64,000 nt of DNA from Schizochytrium sp. CCTCC M209059 (taxonomy: Eukaryota > Sar > Bigyra > Thraustochytrida > Thraustochytriidae): the NCBI GenBank assembly GCA_000818945.1, contig KN805375.1:71788-135787 (forward strand). Reading direction: 5' to 3'. The notes beneath the pieces are model-generated. The model did no database searches, was not told the DNA's origin, and worked only from the letters and a program-made list of their open reading frames with translations. Below are positions 26,977-39,959 of the stretch, in pieces; the stretch's first letter is position 1; each line of letters starts with the position of its first letter. Position numbers and translations under genes: made by a program.

Positions 26977-28266
26977 ATGTCGGAGCAGCTCCGCGTCGAC
27001 GCGGCTGCGCGGACAAGGCCGTTGCTGCGCGGCTTCGAGCTGGACGAGGCCGACGCCCGGCAGCGGTTCGAGGCATGGCGTGCCCGAAACAAGGTCCGCG
27101 CACAGGACGTGCGTGTGCAAGGGTCGTTCATGCCGTTTCTATATTTCGAGGGCGAGCTGGAAACACGGCTGGATGGTGCCATCGGGTACACTGTAAAGTA
27201 TGAGATCCGAGGGCGGCAACTCGAGCGCACCGACTGGTATGTGAGGCAAAATATCATTCTCGAGAACATGCGGTTGCCGACGAGCTCGCGCCTCATGCAA
27301 GTGCTCGCCTCGCTTCACGAGCCTCGCAACATTGTAAATATGGCGATGCTTGGCACAAACCTTGAGCGAGATTTACAAATCTTCGAGAACGAGCGCCAAG
27401 GGAAGCCGTACCTGGTGCAAGAGGTTAGTATGCGTCCAAGTTTCGCCTTGTACAAGATCCTCGCCAACTTGGAGCGGCAGGCGGAAGAGCGCGCTACGGA
27501 CTTTTTGCTGGAAAATCCAACAGGTCATTTTGTAGAGGTTCGCGAAGGCTTTTTCGCGCGCGATGGCGGCGCAGGTATTCGGCCCGAAGATCATGAACGA
27601 CGTCCAGACAAGGCGCGTATCCGACACCTATTCACGAGACTGTACGAGCCAGTGCTTTGCAAGCTTGTGTATCTACCAGCATATGTCATCCACTACAAGG
27701 TAGCCAACGCGCCCTATATTGCGGTAGTCAACGGCGTAGATGGCCGTCTCGCGGGGATTCGAGGTCAAGGCATGGACTGGCAGCGGCGCAATGCAGAAAA
27801 CCTGCGTCATATCGATACGCAGCAGAATGCTCGGTTTCCGATCGAGCCTCGCTGCTGGCGAAATCACACGCTGGGCGCGGGCCACGACCCGCGCGATCGA
27901 AGAGACACGTCCTTTGACCCGCGATATGCGAGTTCGTGGTGGTCGAACACGCAGCAGGGTGGGTTTTCGCAGAATTCGAGTCAGGGCCACCACCACGAGG
28001 GGAAAAGCAAGCAAAACACGCCCAATGCCAAACGCGTCGTCGCCGACAGCAGCTACTCTTGGAGTCGACTCGATGATTTTCAGATTCTCGGAATCGCGCG
28101 TATTCCTCCTCCCTCTGCGAGCGACATTTCTCGTGCGTTTCGGGAAGAGGCGAAAAAACATCATCCCGACATGCACATGCATCGGTCTGAGGAGGATCGT
28201 CTTGAGTTCACGGCCCGGTTTCGACGTATTCGGCAAGCCTTTGTCGCGTTGCGACGTCTGCGTTGA
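26977..28266 (+). CDS. J-domain protein with a C-terminal DnaJ domain
   Basis: 429 residues from the ATG at 26977 (context gagATGTCGG); the frame upstream is low-complexity. The J domain is at the C-terminus, residues about 365-429: FQILGIARIPPPSASDISRAF, then HHPD with the HPD tripeptide near residue 396 that stimulates Hsp70 ATPase, then a third helix ending RRLR at the stop. There is no Gly/Phe region or zinc-finger domain, so it is a class C (type III) J protein. Residues about 40-290 form an unrecognised folded region with LVYLPAYVIHYKV and YIAVVNGVDGRLAGIRGQ, a pattern seen in proteins that carry a Y-x-P-x-[YF] strand pair. A His/Gln/Ser-rich linker separates it from the J domain. No signal peptide or TM segment is evident, so a soluble Hsp70 co-chaperone is the likely role. 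It converges on the nucleotidase gene. Confidence 0.85.
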   Translation: MSEQLRVDAAARTRPLLRGFELDEADARQRFEAWRARNKVRAQDVRVQGSFMPFLYFEGELETRLDGAIGYTVKYEIRGRQLERTDWYVRQNIILENMRLPTSSRLMQVLASLHEPRNIVNMAMLGTNLERDLQIFENERQGKPYLVQEVSMRPSFALYKILANLERQAEERATDFLLENPTGHFVEVREGFFARDGGAGIRPEDHERRPDKARIRHLFTRLYEPVLCKLVYLPAYVIHYKVANAPYIAVVNGVDGRLAGIRGQGMDWQRRNAENLRHIDTQQNARFPIEPRCWRNHTLGAGHDPRDRRDTSFDPRYASSWWSNTQQGGFSQNSSQGHHHEGKSKQNTPNAKRVVADSSYSWSRLDDFQILGIARIPPPSASDISRAFREEAKKHHPDMHMHRSEEDRLEFTARFRRIRQAFVALRRLR

Positions 28267-29015
28267 CGCCTTTGTGTGTACATCATTGCCCGCCACGGTA
28301 GTGAGCAAATGTGTTAGGAATGAAGAAGATGTATTGTATTTTCTCGCCTTGGGTTAAGTAATTGGACTTGGTCTATAAGTAGCAAAGTTGCGGAGTACTC
28401 GTTTGTCGCGCTGCAGTTTTCTCGCTCGTTTTCATCATCAAATGTGAAATGTGATTTGACTTCTCGGGATTCGAAGCGCATTGATTCCGTGATCCAAAAA
28501 AGAAATCATTCACTGCGTGCCTCAACGGGTGAGACAAAGATCGCAAGTCAATCTGGAGAATGCCCATGTTTTCAAGTGGTGGATTTTCCGGGTCCGAGAG
28601 TAGGTCCATCCTCTCGCAATCTCCCCCATTGTGTTCGTTTGCCAAGGCACTTGTACTCGCTGTCGTTGAATGAGGAGCACCCTCCGTCACTTAAGAAGAT
28701 CATGGTGTTCTACAAAGTCGATTTGTTTATCAAAATTCGCAAAACGTGGCGAGAGCTACGCTTTGCTGATTTTCTTAAATTCACTGTACGTATTGGACCT
28801 TGTCAATTCTCAGTAGACGAGGATATATGCTAATCTAGTTTGGGCCCCCGGACTCAAGGGTATATCATGCACTTCAGAGTGGGCGAGACAATAACCCCTC
28901 TGCGTGTGTATGTCTTGTTCCTTCTGATTGCGACTCTACTATTTTCGCTACCTTGCTGCTTTGGAGGTTCAACAAAGGCACATCAAGGTTCTTTCTCCCT
29001 TGTGTGTTGCTGTTT
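28267..29015. other. Convergent 3' spacer between the J-protein and nucleotidase genes
   Basis: 750 bases, AT-richer than average, holding both 3' UTRs. Short ORFs occur on both strands (for example + 28444-28833) but show no domain-like pattern. I see no repeat or RNA gene in it. Confidence 0.45.
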
Positions 29016-30146
29016 TTAGACAAATTCGAGACCCTCGAATTTACGCGTATCAACGAAAAGAAAACCGTCGCCGTCGACGCCGTCATCAGCGGTTTGATCA
29101 AGGAGCATATTACCCTCTGCATCAAACACAGTGATCCATGTAGCTGTTTCGTCACCAACTTCGCGGACCTTGAGTGCGATAAAGTGGTCCTCGGAGCCAG
29201 GGACCTTGCGAAGCGCCGTGAAGCCACGATCTGGCTGGAGTGGGCCGATAGTGGTGACAGAGATATCTCGAAAATCGTCAGAGGCCGTGAGCAGAATGTT
29301 GGCGCCTTTCGTTTCATCGGTGACTGGATCATAGGGATCTGAAAGTGAGCGCTTGCGGGGAAGAATGTACCACTTGCGATTACGCGGGCACCAATGCACG
29401 GCCTCGTGCCAGAGATAAGAGGTTGTGTTTGAAGCATACTTGAGGGCAGCATAAATCTTGCTCCAATTGAGATTGCGAACACGTCCTTGCTGGTCGATCG
29501 TTTTCACCCACTCGGCATCTCGATGAATTACGTTGCCATTATCATCGGACCACTCTTTGCCAATGGAGCCAACGTAGAGCACATTGTCGCGGACAGTGGC
29601 CCACTCGATTTTACAAGGCTTGACCTTTTCACCGTTGCCGTCCGCGATGGCCCAACGCTGAAAGACCTGGGGGTGAGTGCCTTCGGGTGGATTGACAGTA
29701 TCGAGTTTGAAGATGAGGCCCGTGGCATCACACATGGCGAGCACACGGTCGCCAAACTGCACGAGTTCGCTAAGCTCCATGGATCGATTTCGCTTGGCGG
29801 TCTCGGATTCGAGCGTGAGGGTGCGGCCCCACTCGACCCGATACAGCTTGCGGCCGTCCTGAGCGTTGGTATGCGCCAAAAGCCTTCCCTTGCGGAGGTA
29901 AGACCTCCAAATGAAGTCTTCTGGGTCTCTGCTGTTGATGTCTAGATCACTAACCATGCTAAATTCAAACTCGCGACCGTCAAAGAGCAGCATGCCGGCG
30001 TCCATGTCCTCGACGGCCCTGGCCGACGGGCTCCAGCACGTCTGCGAGGCTTGTTGTTGATGTGGAGACCATGCTGCCACGTTCCAGGCCAGGAAGCTCA
30101 GGATCGCCGTCGCCGCCGCAAGCGCTGGTTTCCCCTGGCTCTTCAT
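29016..30146 (-). CDS. CANT1: Soluble calcium-activated nucleotidase (apyrase, CANT1 family), secretory
   Basis: 376 residues. Residues 1-25 (positive start, then LAAATAILSFLAWNVAAW) form a signal peptide or type II anchor. The remainder is the five-bladed apyrase fold of the CANT1 family: FEFSMVSDLDINS, SYLRKGRLLAH, WGRTLTLESETAKRNRSME, MELSELVQFGDRVLAMCDATGL, CKIEWATVRDNVLYVGSIGKEW, EAVHWCPRNRKWYILPRK, GFTALRKVPGSEDHFIALK. The Ser/Glu residues of the ESE and IEWAT segments belong to the Ca2+ site in known members. The enzyme hydrolyses UDP, GDP and other NDPs/NTPs in the ER-Golgi lumen or outside, supporting glycosylation by removing UDP. Length matches animal CANT1 (about 400). No intron is needed. 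It diverges from CHMP4 across 713 bp. Family assignment is strong. Confidence 0.93.
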   Translation of the reverse strand: MKSQGKPALAAATAILSFLAWNVAAWSPHQQQASQTCWSPSARAVEDMDAGMLLFDGREFEFSMVSDLDINSRDPEDFIWRSYLRKGRLLAHTNAQDGRKLYRVEWGRTLTLESETAKRNRSMELSELVQFGDRVLAMCDATGLIFKLDTVNPPEGTHPQVFQRWAIADGNGEKVKPCKIEWATVRDNVLYVGSIGKEWSDDNGNVIHRDAEWVKTIDQQGRVRNLNWSKIYAALKYASNTTSYLWHEAVHWCPRNRKWYILPRKRSLSDPYDPVTDETKGANILLTASDDFRDISVTTIGPLQPDRGFTALRKVPGSEDHFIALKVREVGDETATWITVFDAEGNMLLDQTADDGVDGDGFLFVDTRKFEGLEFV

Positions 30147-30859
30147 CTTCCTCTGCGCGAGGTCGTCCCGCCTGTTTGGCCCTGACCGCGCCGCCCTGCC
30201 GGCCCGGACGATGACGATCTGCTCGAGTGAGTCGAGTCAAGTCAAGTCGAGTGGAGTCGAGTCTGACGAATGGCGGTTGAAAAGCGGTTGCGGTTTTCCA
30301 GCCTGGCGGTTTCGTGCGGAACGTGCTTTTTTCCTTCTTTCAAGTTCTTTCTCCCTGCCTTAGCCTTAGTATCGAGGCGGAGAAGAACTCCGCCCTCTTT
30401 AATGCAAGGGAGCGACGTGAAGGTGGCCTGGCAAAGCGTCTTCGACAGCGCGAGGGTTGATCGCTCGAGGCGCGCGGCGCGGCGCGGGAGAGCGTGCGTG
30501 CGGACGCAGGGGCCAGCGGCGAGAGGCGGACGCGCGCGGCAGCGAGGCGCCGCCGCTCTCGCGAGGCGCGGCGGGCGAGGTCTGCCTCTCGGGGTACCTC
30601 ACCGAGCAAGGGAGCCGGGCGTGGCAAGGTGCACAGAGCCGGCGCCGCGAGAACGACCTGCGGCAGGGCGTAGCGAGCGAGTGAGTGAGCGAGGAATAGG
30701 GTCTCCTGTAGCAGTAGAAGGCCCCGGTCTGCTTAGAGCAGAAAGATCGATTGAAGCGAGTGATATTTGGAACGAGCTTACACAGAGACCATCTGAAAAC
30801 GAGCAAGGTTTCCACAAAGCAAGGTTTTTGCGTTATAACTTGCAGGTCTTGGAGAAACG
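30147..30859. other. Divergent promoter region between the nucleotidase and CHMP4 genes
   Basis: 713 bases. A GAGTC/AAGTC pentamer array (30224-30263) lies close to the nucleotidase start, and a GC-rich stretch lies at 30460-30620. Immediately before the CHMP4 ATG there is acttgcag, a possible 3' splice site, so a 5' UTR intron is possible but unproven. Confidence 0.45.
30224..30263 (+). repeat. GAGTC / AAGTC pentanucleotide array
   Basis: About eight units of GAGTC, GAGTG and AAGTC in tandem, 80 bases upstream of the nucleotidase start. Confidence 0.85.
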
Positions 30860-31633
30860 ATGAATTTCTTTGGCCGTCGCAAGAATAATGCTGGAGGTGG
30901 CACCGCCAGCGGAGGTGGCGGTGGTGGCAGCGGCGGCGGCGGCGGCGGCGGCAAGACGTCCGTATCTGATCCTGGATCTGCTCTGCAGCAGGTCAAGATG
31001 CAGGTATCGACGCTGGAGAAGCGCATTGAACACCTTGAAAAGCGTGCGCAGGCGCAGCTCAAGGAAGCGAAGCGTCTGAGCATGGCGAAGAATCGTTCAG
31101 GTGCGATGCAGGCGTTGAAACGTAAGAAAATGCACGAAAAGGAGATTGATAAACTCCGAAATGCAGTCGCGAACTTGGAGCAGCAGGCTTTTTCGATTGA
31201 GAACGCCTCAACGACTGTGGATATTGTGCAGGGCATGAAGGCCGGTCGCACGGCCGCCCAGGCGATCCAGAAGCAGGTCAATGTGGAAGATGTGGAGGAT
31301 CTCAAGGACGATATCGCCGAGCAGATGCAAACCCAGAGCGAGATCGATGACATTCTTGCAACGCAGCTCGGCGACGCAGCGGACGACGATGATCTCTTGG
31401 CCGAGCTCGATGATCTCGGCGAGGACGAGGAGGATGAGCTTGCGGATCTCGACGACGATCTCGAAGGCCTGGGTATTAATTCCGCACCAGCCGCCTCCAA
31501 GACGTCTCCGCCCTCATACGCGGCTGCTACCTCGCTTCCTGCTGCGCCGACCTCCAAGGTCACTACGTCAGCTACCGAGGAAGACGAGGACGCCAAGGCG
31601 CTCGCGGCTCTTGAGGCAGAGATGACCATGTGA
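30860..31633 (+). CDS. CHMP4: ESCRT-III subunit, CHMP4/Snf7 (Vps32)
   Basis: 257 residues. It begins MNFFGRRK, a short amphipathic basic start as in Snf7/CHMP4, followed by a Gly-rich insert (residues 15-33) that is longer than in animal or yeast members. The basic helical hairpin follows (LEKRIEHLEKRAQAQLKEA, then ALKRKKMHEKEIDKLRNAVANLEQQ). Then comes ENASTTVDIVQGMKAGRTAAQAIQKQVNVEDVEDLKDDI, the Snf7 core that separates CHMP4 from other CHMPs. The acidic C-terminal half (DDDDLLAELDDLGEDEEDE) holds the autoinhibitory region and should carry the MIT-interacting motif near the end. Snf7 polymerises on membranes to drive budding away from the cytosol and abscission, and is removed by Vps4. One exon. 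Subfamily assignment is firm. Confidence 0.92.
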   Translation: MNFFGRRKNNAGGGTASGGGGGGSGGGGGGGKTSVSDPGSALQQVKMQVSTLEKRIEHLEKRAQAQLKEAKRLSMAKNRSGAMQALKRKKMHEKEIDKLRNAVANLEQQAFSIENASTTVDIVQGMKAGRTAAQAIQKQVNVEDVEDLKDDIAEQMQTQSEIDDILATQLGDAADDDDLLAELDDLGEDEEDELADLDDDLEGLGINSAPAASKTSPPSYAAATSLPAAPTSKVTTSATEEDEDAKALAALEAEMTM

Positions 31634-32823
31634 TAATGATAATGTTGATGATTTTTACCACCCCATGCTTTGCTTTCCGCGCGACGTGGACTTGCCATTC
31701 AAACGTTCTTACATGCTGGATTGTTGTGGAGAACTGCGCTCTTTACTCTTCATAGAGGAATGAATAGATGGATAATTTTTTGCGCGCAATGATTGTCATT
31801 CCTAGAAATGAACATAATGTCGTTGATGCCTTTCGTCTATGTCTGGATCCAATACCCAAGTTACGCTGGTCACAAGCTCGAACGGGTCCGCTACCTAAGC
31901 CGTGGCTGGTATCCGTAAGCAAATTCGTTGTGTTGTCTGGCTGCCGACGCCTGATCCATTCTTGTCATTATCCGCTTGGCGAATATCATGTTTGCTGGAG
32001 GTTCCTGAAAGTATTTTTGATTGCAGTTACGGTGTTGAACCCACTGTCTTTGGCTCTGATAACTTGCATGAGATCGAAAGTTCTTGTCATTGGGTGCAAA
32101 TAATTTGACTTTGTGTCTTTCTGCCCGTGCTCAAACAGCCAAGGGCGCTGTCGGCATCTGCAAGTGACACAGACTTGTGTCGTTAGGGAAATAGCATCTG
32201 TGGTGCAGAGCACCGATCTCCTGATTTCTGAATCATGATGCTCAATTGTTCTAACAGCCAAGGGCACTCTCGATGTGTGCGAGCAGCTAACCCTTCACTC
32301 GAACACATTGTCATTTTACAAATTGTTGCTGGCTGGGAGACGAGTCGTGACGGATCGGGGGACGCGCGATGGATAGAGACACCTCGTATCTGCTTCCCGC
32401 CTGTCACGTCATTCAAGCAAAACGTAATTTGCGATGGTCAGGTTCTCGCTTGCCGTCCTTCCGAGGCCAAGAACTGCACTCCAAAGTAACGCTGCGTGAG
32501 GCTATTACTTTGGTCTACCATGTCCGTGCAGCAGCTGCTGCAGCGCGCTCGCGAGCTCGCGAGCTCTTTTCCACATTTAACGCTCGTCTCTATCCTTCAT
32601 CCAACTTCTGCTTGCTAGCACTAGCATTAAGGTCTCCTCTTTTTGCATGCGTTCACGCGGGCGACTGGCATGCACGCAGCCTTCGCGCCACGCCGAAATT
32701 CGGCGTCTCTAGAGCCAACGCTCTCGCGCTTTCTGTCAGTACTTTCTGGGCGAGCAGGCGCGCGAGATGGCACGCCCGCGAGCGTTTCTACCGACCAGCC
32801 AGCCGTGGCAGTCACCCCGACGA
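31634..32823. other. Intergenic region downstream of CHMP4
   Basis: 1.2 kb, AT-richer at first. Short ORFs (for example + 31768-32103) lack domain character. A 13-base string AACAGCCAAGGGC occurs at 32134 and again at 32253. I see no gene or RNA here. Confidence 0.45.
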
Positions 32824-33412
<589 letters not shown>

Positions 33413-36327
33413 ACTCGCAGACCAAGAAAAGGTGGAAGCCCCTGACCAGCCAGCCGGCCTCCTTCTCTCGCTCTCTGTCGCAGTGAAGGCAGCCGGCCCC
33501 GCAGAGCCAGCTGCAGCGAGCTATGACCCATAGTACACCCCACAGCCTGCCGCGGTGCTGGCTGGCGGCGCCGCGAAGGCGCCACGTGGTGTCGCCAACC
33601 GAATCCTGGCGCTTCGTCTCGGCCGCGAAATACACCGCGCCGAAAGGCCCGCGCCGCTGGCTTGTCCTCCTGATTACGCGTCTGTCGGCCGCGGCGAGTC
33701 CGGGCCGAACTTGTGCTGTCAGAGAACTGGCAGCCAGTGCGGAGGAGGCGAGCGTGGCTTTCCGCCCTTTCCTTGCTGCCACTGCTGAGATAGATACACC
33801 ATGTACGTACATGCATACATGCATGCACTACATCACATTGACAAATGCCTGTGTTGCATGCAGCCTGAGTATAGCTATTTTATCTTTTTCAAAATGCCTT
33901 GCTTGGGATGAGTCGAATCACGGGAGGATCTCTTGTTGGATTGCGAGGAGAAGCACGCATGACAGCCGCGGGAAAGTCAAGCCAAGGAGAGCAAAGGAAA
34001 GTCAAGCAAACAAATGAGTCTCCCTCTCCTTTTTTTTTGGCGCGGCCGCTCTGCACTGGCTGCTCAGCTCCGTTCATTTGTTCGTTCGGTCCTTCGTTCA
34101 TTCGTCCGTTCATTCGTCCGTTCATTCGTTCGTTCATTCCTCCGTCGCTCGGGCGGAGCCTCTCTCTCTCTCTCTCTATCGTGTCTCGCCGCTTTCTTCC
34201 TGATGAACGCCTCGAGTCGAGACATCCACAATACAAGGCATTATCCGAGTCGAAGGTGCACCCCTGAGAGACACCCCGAGCCGTCAGCCAGAGTGAAACA
34301 TGTTGACTGACCTGAGTGCAAGCAACAGATTCCCTGAGATCTTACGAAACACTTACACTCCGGTTCGCGTCCAGGCGGCCCGACTCGCACACGGACGGAC
34401 ACCTGCGTACGTACGTACGTACGCTCGCACTGTCGCTCGCCCCCACTCTCACCCGCACCGTGTTCTCCCCATCGTCATCGCGGGCGGGCTTGTTCAGGCT
34501 GACCAGCTGGGCCGGCCGCGTTACACTGCTGGTCTCGGTGCGCCCCGCGAGGCGGAGAGGAGGAGGGAGGCAGAGAGGTTGAAAATAGGGGAGGGCGGAA
34601 CTTGATCGTTCTTTTTTTCTTTTTCTCTCTTTTGCCCGGTCACGCGACAGCTGCGGGCGGTCGGAGTGGTTCCACAGCTGCTGTGGTCCACAGCCTGAAC
34701 ATCACTACAGTTTGGGGGTCTAACCACAGCTTGCTACTTCCAAAAGCGCTGGCCTTCCTCCCACAGCATTAGTGGTCGCCACGCTCGCGAGATGCAGGGA
34801 ACAGCGCAGAAGTGGTTATAACGGTTTGACTGCCGGGGCCGACCCTCGCGAGTCGGTGGCGACACGCCCGCCCGTCCTCCTGCCCGCTCTCCAGCCAGCC
34901 AGTCTGGTGCGCGGGCCGACCGACGGTGGGACGCGCGTGCAGAGACCGCGGCGGCCGGACGCTACTGCATCGTGAAGCCTGTGCAGGCAGCCTGGTTATC
35001 GTTATCTTTTGACTTGTTTCACTCCTCCTTCCAGTCATACGCGGGCCGGTGGCCGGTCCGGTCATCACTTCGTTCGTGTCCGCGTCTTCGTCCCGCAGTT
35101 CTCAGTCTCGAGGCGGTGTGAGGGCGTGCGTGCGTGTGTGCGTGCGTGTGTGCGTGTGCGTGCGTTCCGGCCGCCTCGGCACGCAAAGCCAGCCAGGTCC
35201 TCGTCAAGGCGAGGTGAAAGAGGGAGGCACAGCTCCTCGGACCTGGCCTCTGCGGCGCGGCGCGCGCTCAAATTCAGGCCGGGACTCTCCTGCGCGCGGC
35301 GCGGCTGCGGCGTCGCCCGTCCCTGCCTGAGGCTGACGACCAGCAGGCAGGCCGGCAGAGGCAAAAAATTGAAATTTGAACTTTGAAAAGAGCAGCCGGC
35401 AGTGCCGTCAGTCACACTAGCCGAGAAGAGAACGAAGATAGCTTTCCTGCCTCGAGGGCGAGCGCGCGACGCGTCTCCGCTGGCTGGGAGTGACGTCGTC
35501 CTGCCTGCCTGTCTGCCTTCATTCCGACGCTTGGACGAAGAAAAGGACCAGTGCCCGGCGGCCTCTCGGCAGCTCGAGCTCGGATGGGAAGCAGCAGCAG
35601 CAGCCAGCGCTAGCTAGCTCCAGTGTGATGGGACGCGTCTCTCTCTGTAAAGTCTCTCCGCGCGACTGCGAGCGACAGCGACCGACCGACTGCGGCCGGG
35701 CCTGGCTCGCCGAGGCCGAGGACGGGACGCGGCGGGTTCGACAGCGCGCGCACGAGGTCGCAGGGACGGTGCTGCGCAGAGGTTCCTCCTTGGAACGGCG
35801 GCCAGGCCAGAGCGATCATCGTCCGGACGTGATGTCACGACTTTTGGACGTTCTGGTTCTCGCATACCTCGAGATTCCGGGTTCCAGCCCGGTTCGCGAA
35901 GCCTCGCTTAGACCTTCAAAGAGTCAGTTGCTGGCTACGCGGGCCGAGGTAGAAACTGCGCGCACGCACGCGCGCACGCCAACTTGATGTCAAGGCGCGG
36001 GGCCAGCCAGGCCTCGCCTTGATGTGTTTTTCGGCGTCTCCGCCTCTCGCTGCGAGTCCGAGGAAGCCGTCCGACGCCTTGCTTGTTACCTTTCAGGCGA
36101 GCTCGCTCCTTCGTTCGCGGCGCCATCTTTTCTGCGCAGCTCGCAGATTCAAGAGAGAAACCGAGGGGACGGCCAGCGTGGTCACAACACGAATGGCGCT
36201 CGTTTCGCACGCGCGATCTTGCGATCGCCGTCCGAGGGTCGGTGGGCGGGGCGGGTGGACCCACCCACCCTGCTGTGCATCTCTATCCGTGCTTGTCCTC
36301 GCTGCGATGGACAGACGGCCGTCCGTC

Positions 36328-36387
36328 TATGTGTCTGTCTGTCTGTCTATCCATCCGTCTGTCTGTCTGTCTGTCTGTCTGTCTGTG
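36328..36387 (+). repeat. (CTGT)n tetranucleotide array
   Basis: About 14 units with a short TATCCATCCG interruption in the middle. Confidence 0.92.
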
Positions 36388-39300
36388 TGCCGCAGCTGCG
36401 CGCCATGCCTTGTCATCTACGCCATCTGTGGACTCCGGCCACTCGAACCCAGCTAGCGAAAGCCGGCAGCGTGCACGGCAATTTGGCGGCGATGAAACGT
36501 ATCCTTTTCCAGATTGTAAGGGTATGGACGGCAACATGCGCACGACGATAGATGGACGGCATGCATGCAGACCAGGACGCATGACGGCGAGGCGAGGCGA
36601 GGCGAGGCGGCGGGGTCGTTCGCCATCGCTCGCTCGCGTCCGCCAGTTCGCGGGTTTCATCGTTCATTCCTGCAACTCAATTCGCGCTCTTCCCCGCTGA
36701 GTTTTGCGGTTCGGAGTCGATCCGAGCGCTCGATCAATTGTTCGATCGATCCATCATCCAACCTGCCGCCGATCAAGCGAGACCAGAAAGAGAAAGAAGA
36801 GGAAAGGAAGGGGAAGAAAAAACACACAGAGATTGTCGGCCTCCGTCCAAGCCACGTTCCGATCAGCCGCAGGCGCGCAGAGCCTCCTCCTCGCTTCCTT
36901 CCTGCTCGCAGGGCAGGAGACGCCCGGCCCGGCCCCAGCACGCACGGCACAGGCTGCACGCGGGTGAACGAACGCACGAATGCGTGGACGAACCAACGAC
37001 AAAGCCAGGCGCCCTCTCTGTTTGCGTGCAGCTGCCGCCAGCCAGGTCGGCCCGCCCAGAGCACGCAAAGAGCAGAGCCTGCTGGAGTGTGGAGCCGCGG
37101 CCATGACAGACGCGGACAGAGAGACCTGGCGAGGGCAAGCTAGCTAGCTAGCTAGCTAGCGACAGCGAGCAGGTCTGGAGGGTCCGCCGCAGCTCGCGAG
37201 GATCAGGTAGTGAGCCCAAAGGCCGCTCGAGACGGAGCTCTGGAGGATCTTTCGAGCAGTGAGTGCGTGGTTGGTTGGCTCGCTGCGCGACCGACAGAAC
37301 GACCAACCAAGCGACTGACCGACCGACCGACCGAACTCGATTGCCTACGAGAGAAAGATATTTGATCTGCCCTGACCCCGGCCAAGGACAAAGAAACGCG
37401 TACGGGACAGACTTGCGGGACAGGCAGAAGAGCTCGTCCTACAAGCAATCAAGCAAGCAAGCAAGCAAAGCTAGTGGACAAGCGCCGCGACCAGGCAGGC
37501 CTTGCGTGCATGCTAGCATGCAGGCATGCATTTTGAAGGAAGGCCACGTGTGCAGCGAGGCCACGGTGTGCGCGCGGGATCGCAGTGCAGTGCGAAGAGG
37601 AAGCAGCGCAGGCGCAGTGAGGGTGGGAGCATCGATCCACGGATCGACCCAGCCAGCCATCGATCAATCCATGAATCGATCAATTAATCGCTCCAGGCTT
37701 CGATCCAGCGATCGAGGCGGGTGTGTTTCCTCGCCGCATGTGCGTGTGTGTGTGCAATTGCACCTTTTCTCGCATAGGTTTTCACGTTCCTTCTTGTTCG
37801 CGTAGTATCCATCCGCCGCGCCTCGGCTCGCAGTGTCGCTCGCCGCGGCCACTCGCATCGCGTGCGTGCATGCATGCAATCCCATCCCTTCCACGTGCCG
37901 GCTGCGGGTCCACGCTGGCACGACAAAACAACTCGAAAGAAATGAAGCCAAGCGAGCGAGCGAGCGAGCGATGCACCGGCCAGCAGGCCTCAAGCCTCAA
38001 GCCTCAAGCGGCTGCGGCATCGACCCGAGGCCGGGCCCCTTGCGGGCTCCACGGTCGCGTGCGTGCAGCATTCGCGTGTAGCACTGGCGGCGTGTGCAGC
38101 TGCAGCTGCAGTCGGAGCGGAGCAGCAAGGAGGCGCGAGACCAGCGGGGAGGGTACAGGGCGTCTGGTCTCAACTGGCAGCTCGGCCGGCCCTGGCTTCG
38201 CCCGCCCAGCTGTTTATTTGCCCCTGCCCCTGCGCACCTCGCAGACGCGCGCCGAGGAAAAAGAAGGCGAGGCGGGAACGGGCGCGGACAACAAGCGAGC
38301 TGCGCTGCTCGTTGCAGCTGGTTGTTACCCTCTGTCGCGTGCTTGTCAGCGCCTGCCTGCATGCATGCCTGGTCACGACTGTAAGTTGGTCGACCGCTCC
38401 TCGACGGCCGGCAGTAACGGCCGGCGCAGGAAGGAAGCAAAGACGATTACGCTCCTGGGGAAGGGGGGGGGGGATGTTTGGTTTGCCGGTTCGATTGATC
38501 AATCCATCCATCCATCGACATCTGCACTTGTAGGTTGGCTGTCTTGCTGAGGCTCGTGTCCATCGTTGGTTGGTTTGGTTGCATTTGGTCCGTTCGTGCT
38601 TCTGCGGGCGGTGTGGGTATTCAGCCGCTAAAGGCTTACGGTTTGGTGGGTGTTCTGCGGTTGACAGCAGCTGGTAGCAGCAACGGTGGCGGGCAGAAGA
38701 TGTCGGCTGTGTGTGCCACCCACTTCGGGAAAGTAGAGTAGCAACGGTGGCAGGTAGCACAGCCGGCACGAATTCGTGAGTACGCGAGTGAGTGAGTGCG
38801 CGAGCAAAGGACTCACGCAGCCGTACTGAGCGAGCGAGGGAGGAAGGAGCAAGAGGGCGCAAGCGCGAGGGCTTCTCGCGCGCTCGAGTTTATGGCAAAG
38901 ACAGCGCGTACCAGGGACGGAACGCTGCGCGCTCGCTGTGCAGAGTGTAACACGGTGCGGCCGTTCCATCGCAACCTTTCTTGCCTCCATCGACTGGGCC
39001 AGACCTCACTCGGGGATCTGCTTCTTTCATCCTCTTCCGTTTTCCACACGCTCGAGGTATCACTGACTGACTAGGAGTGGCCTCCCTGCAGACCCCCAGA
39101 AACTTTCATCAGCCACCTTTGGCAGACAAACATCCTCGACGCAGGAAAGAACGAAAGAAAGAATCAATGGAAGGTACAAACGCGCGCAAGAATCATCTGC
39201 CAGGAGCAACCACGGAGGCCTTGGCTTTCCTTTATGTGGATGCTCGCGCTTGGCTTGGGCTAGGGTTGACCATCTGTCAATCAGTCAGTCACAGGCGATC

Positions 39301-39921
39301 AGTCAAGTAATTCAATCCTTATTTGCCGTTTCCATCGTTCCTCCCCGTCGTCACGGGGAAAGAAAGCGTGACCAGTATCTTGAAAAGCACTGTCCGAACT
39401 GTTGCCCTGGTTGCTGCGGCAATGGCGACCGCGCACTGGGCCTTGGGCTTCTTCTCTCCCTCGGAGCCGTTCGTTCGCCCGTTCATTCCTTCACTTCCTT
39501 AGCTTAGCTCAGCCTAGCGTAGCGTAGCGTAGCGCAGCGTAGCGCAGCGTAGCGAAGTTTCTTTGCTTCTTGATGCGCGCTGCATTGGCCTCGCCGCTTC
39601 GCAACTTCGTCGATTCCGTTTCGCGCGGTGCGAGCGAGCGAGCGAGCGAGCGCGCGCGCGCGAACTCGGCCGGGTCGCCCTCGCCCACACGCAGTCAATC
39701 AAGCAAGCAAGCAAGCAACAAAGCACCAACAAACCTCTCGGATTCGACGCCAACCTGTTGCTGTTGATCGCAAGTCGCTGTCGCTCGTTCGGAGGCCGAG
39801 CCGAGGCCCGGTAAGCCAATTAATCTAACAGCCAGGCCACCGAGCGACCGACCGACATGGCGACCGCCAGGGCGCTTCGTCCGCGTTGCACGGTCGGCCG
39901 CGAGCCTGGTCTCGCGGCGGT

Positions 39922-39959
<38 letters not shown>

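Noticed and set aside
28444..28833. 129-codon + strand ORF between the J-protein and nucleotidase genes
   Set aside because: It lies in a convergent 3' UTR spacer, has no domain-like pattern and is matched by an antisense ORF of similar length.
31768..32103. 111-codon + strand ORF after CHMP4
   Set aside because: No domain, no codon or hydropathy pattern of a folded protein, and alternative frames are similarly open in this AT-richer 3' flank.
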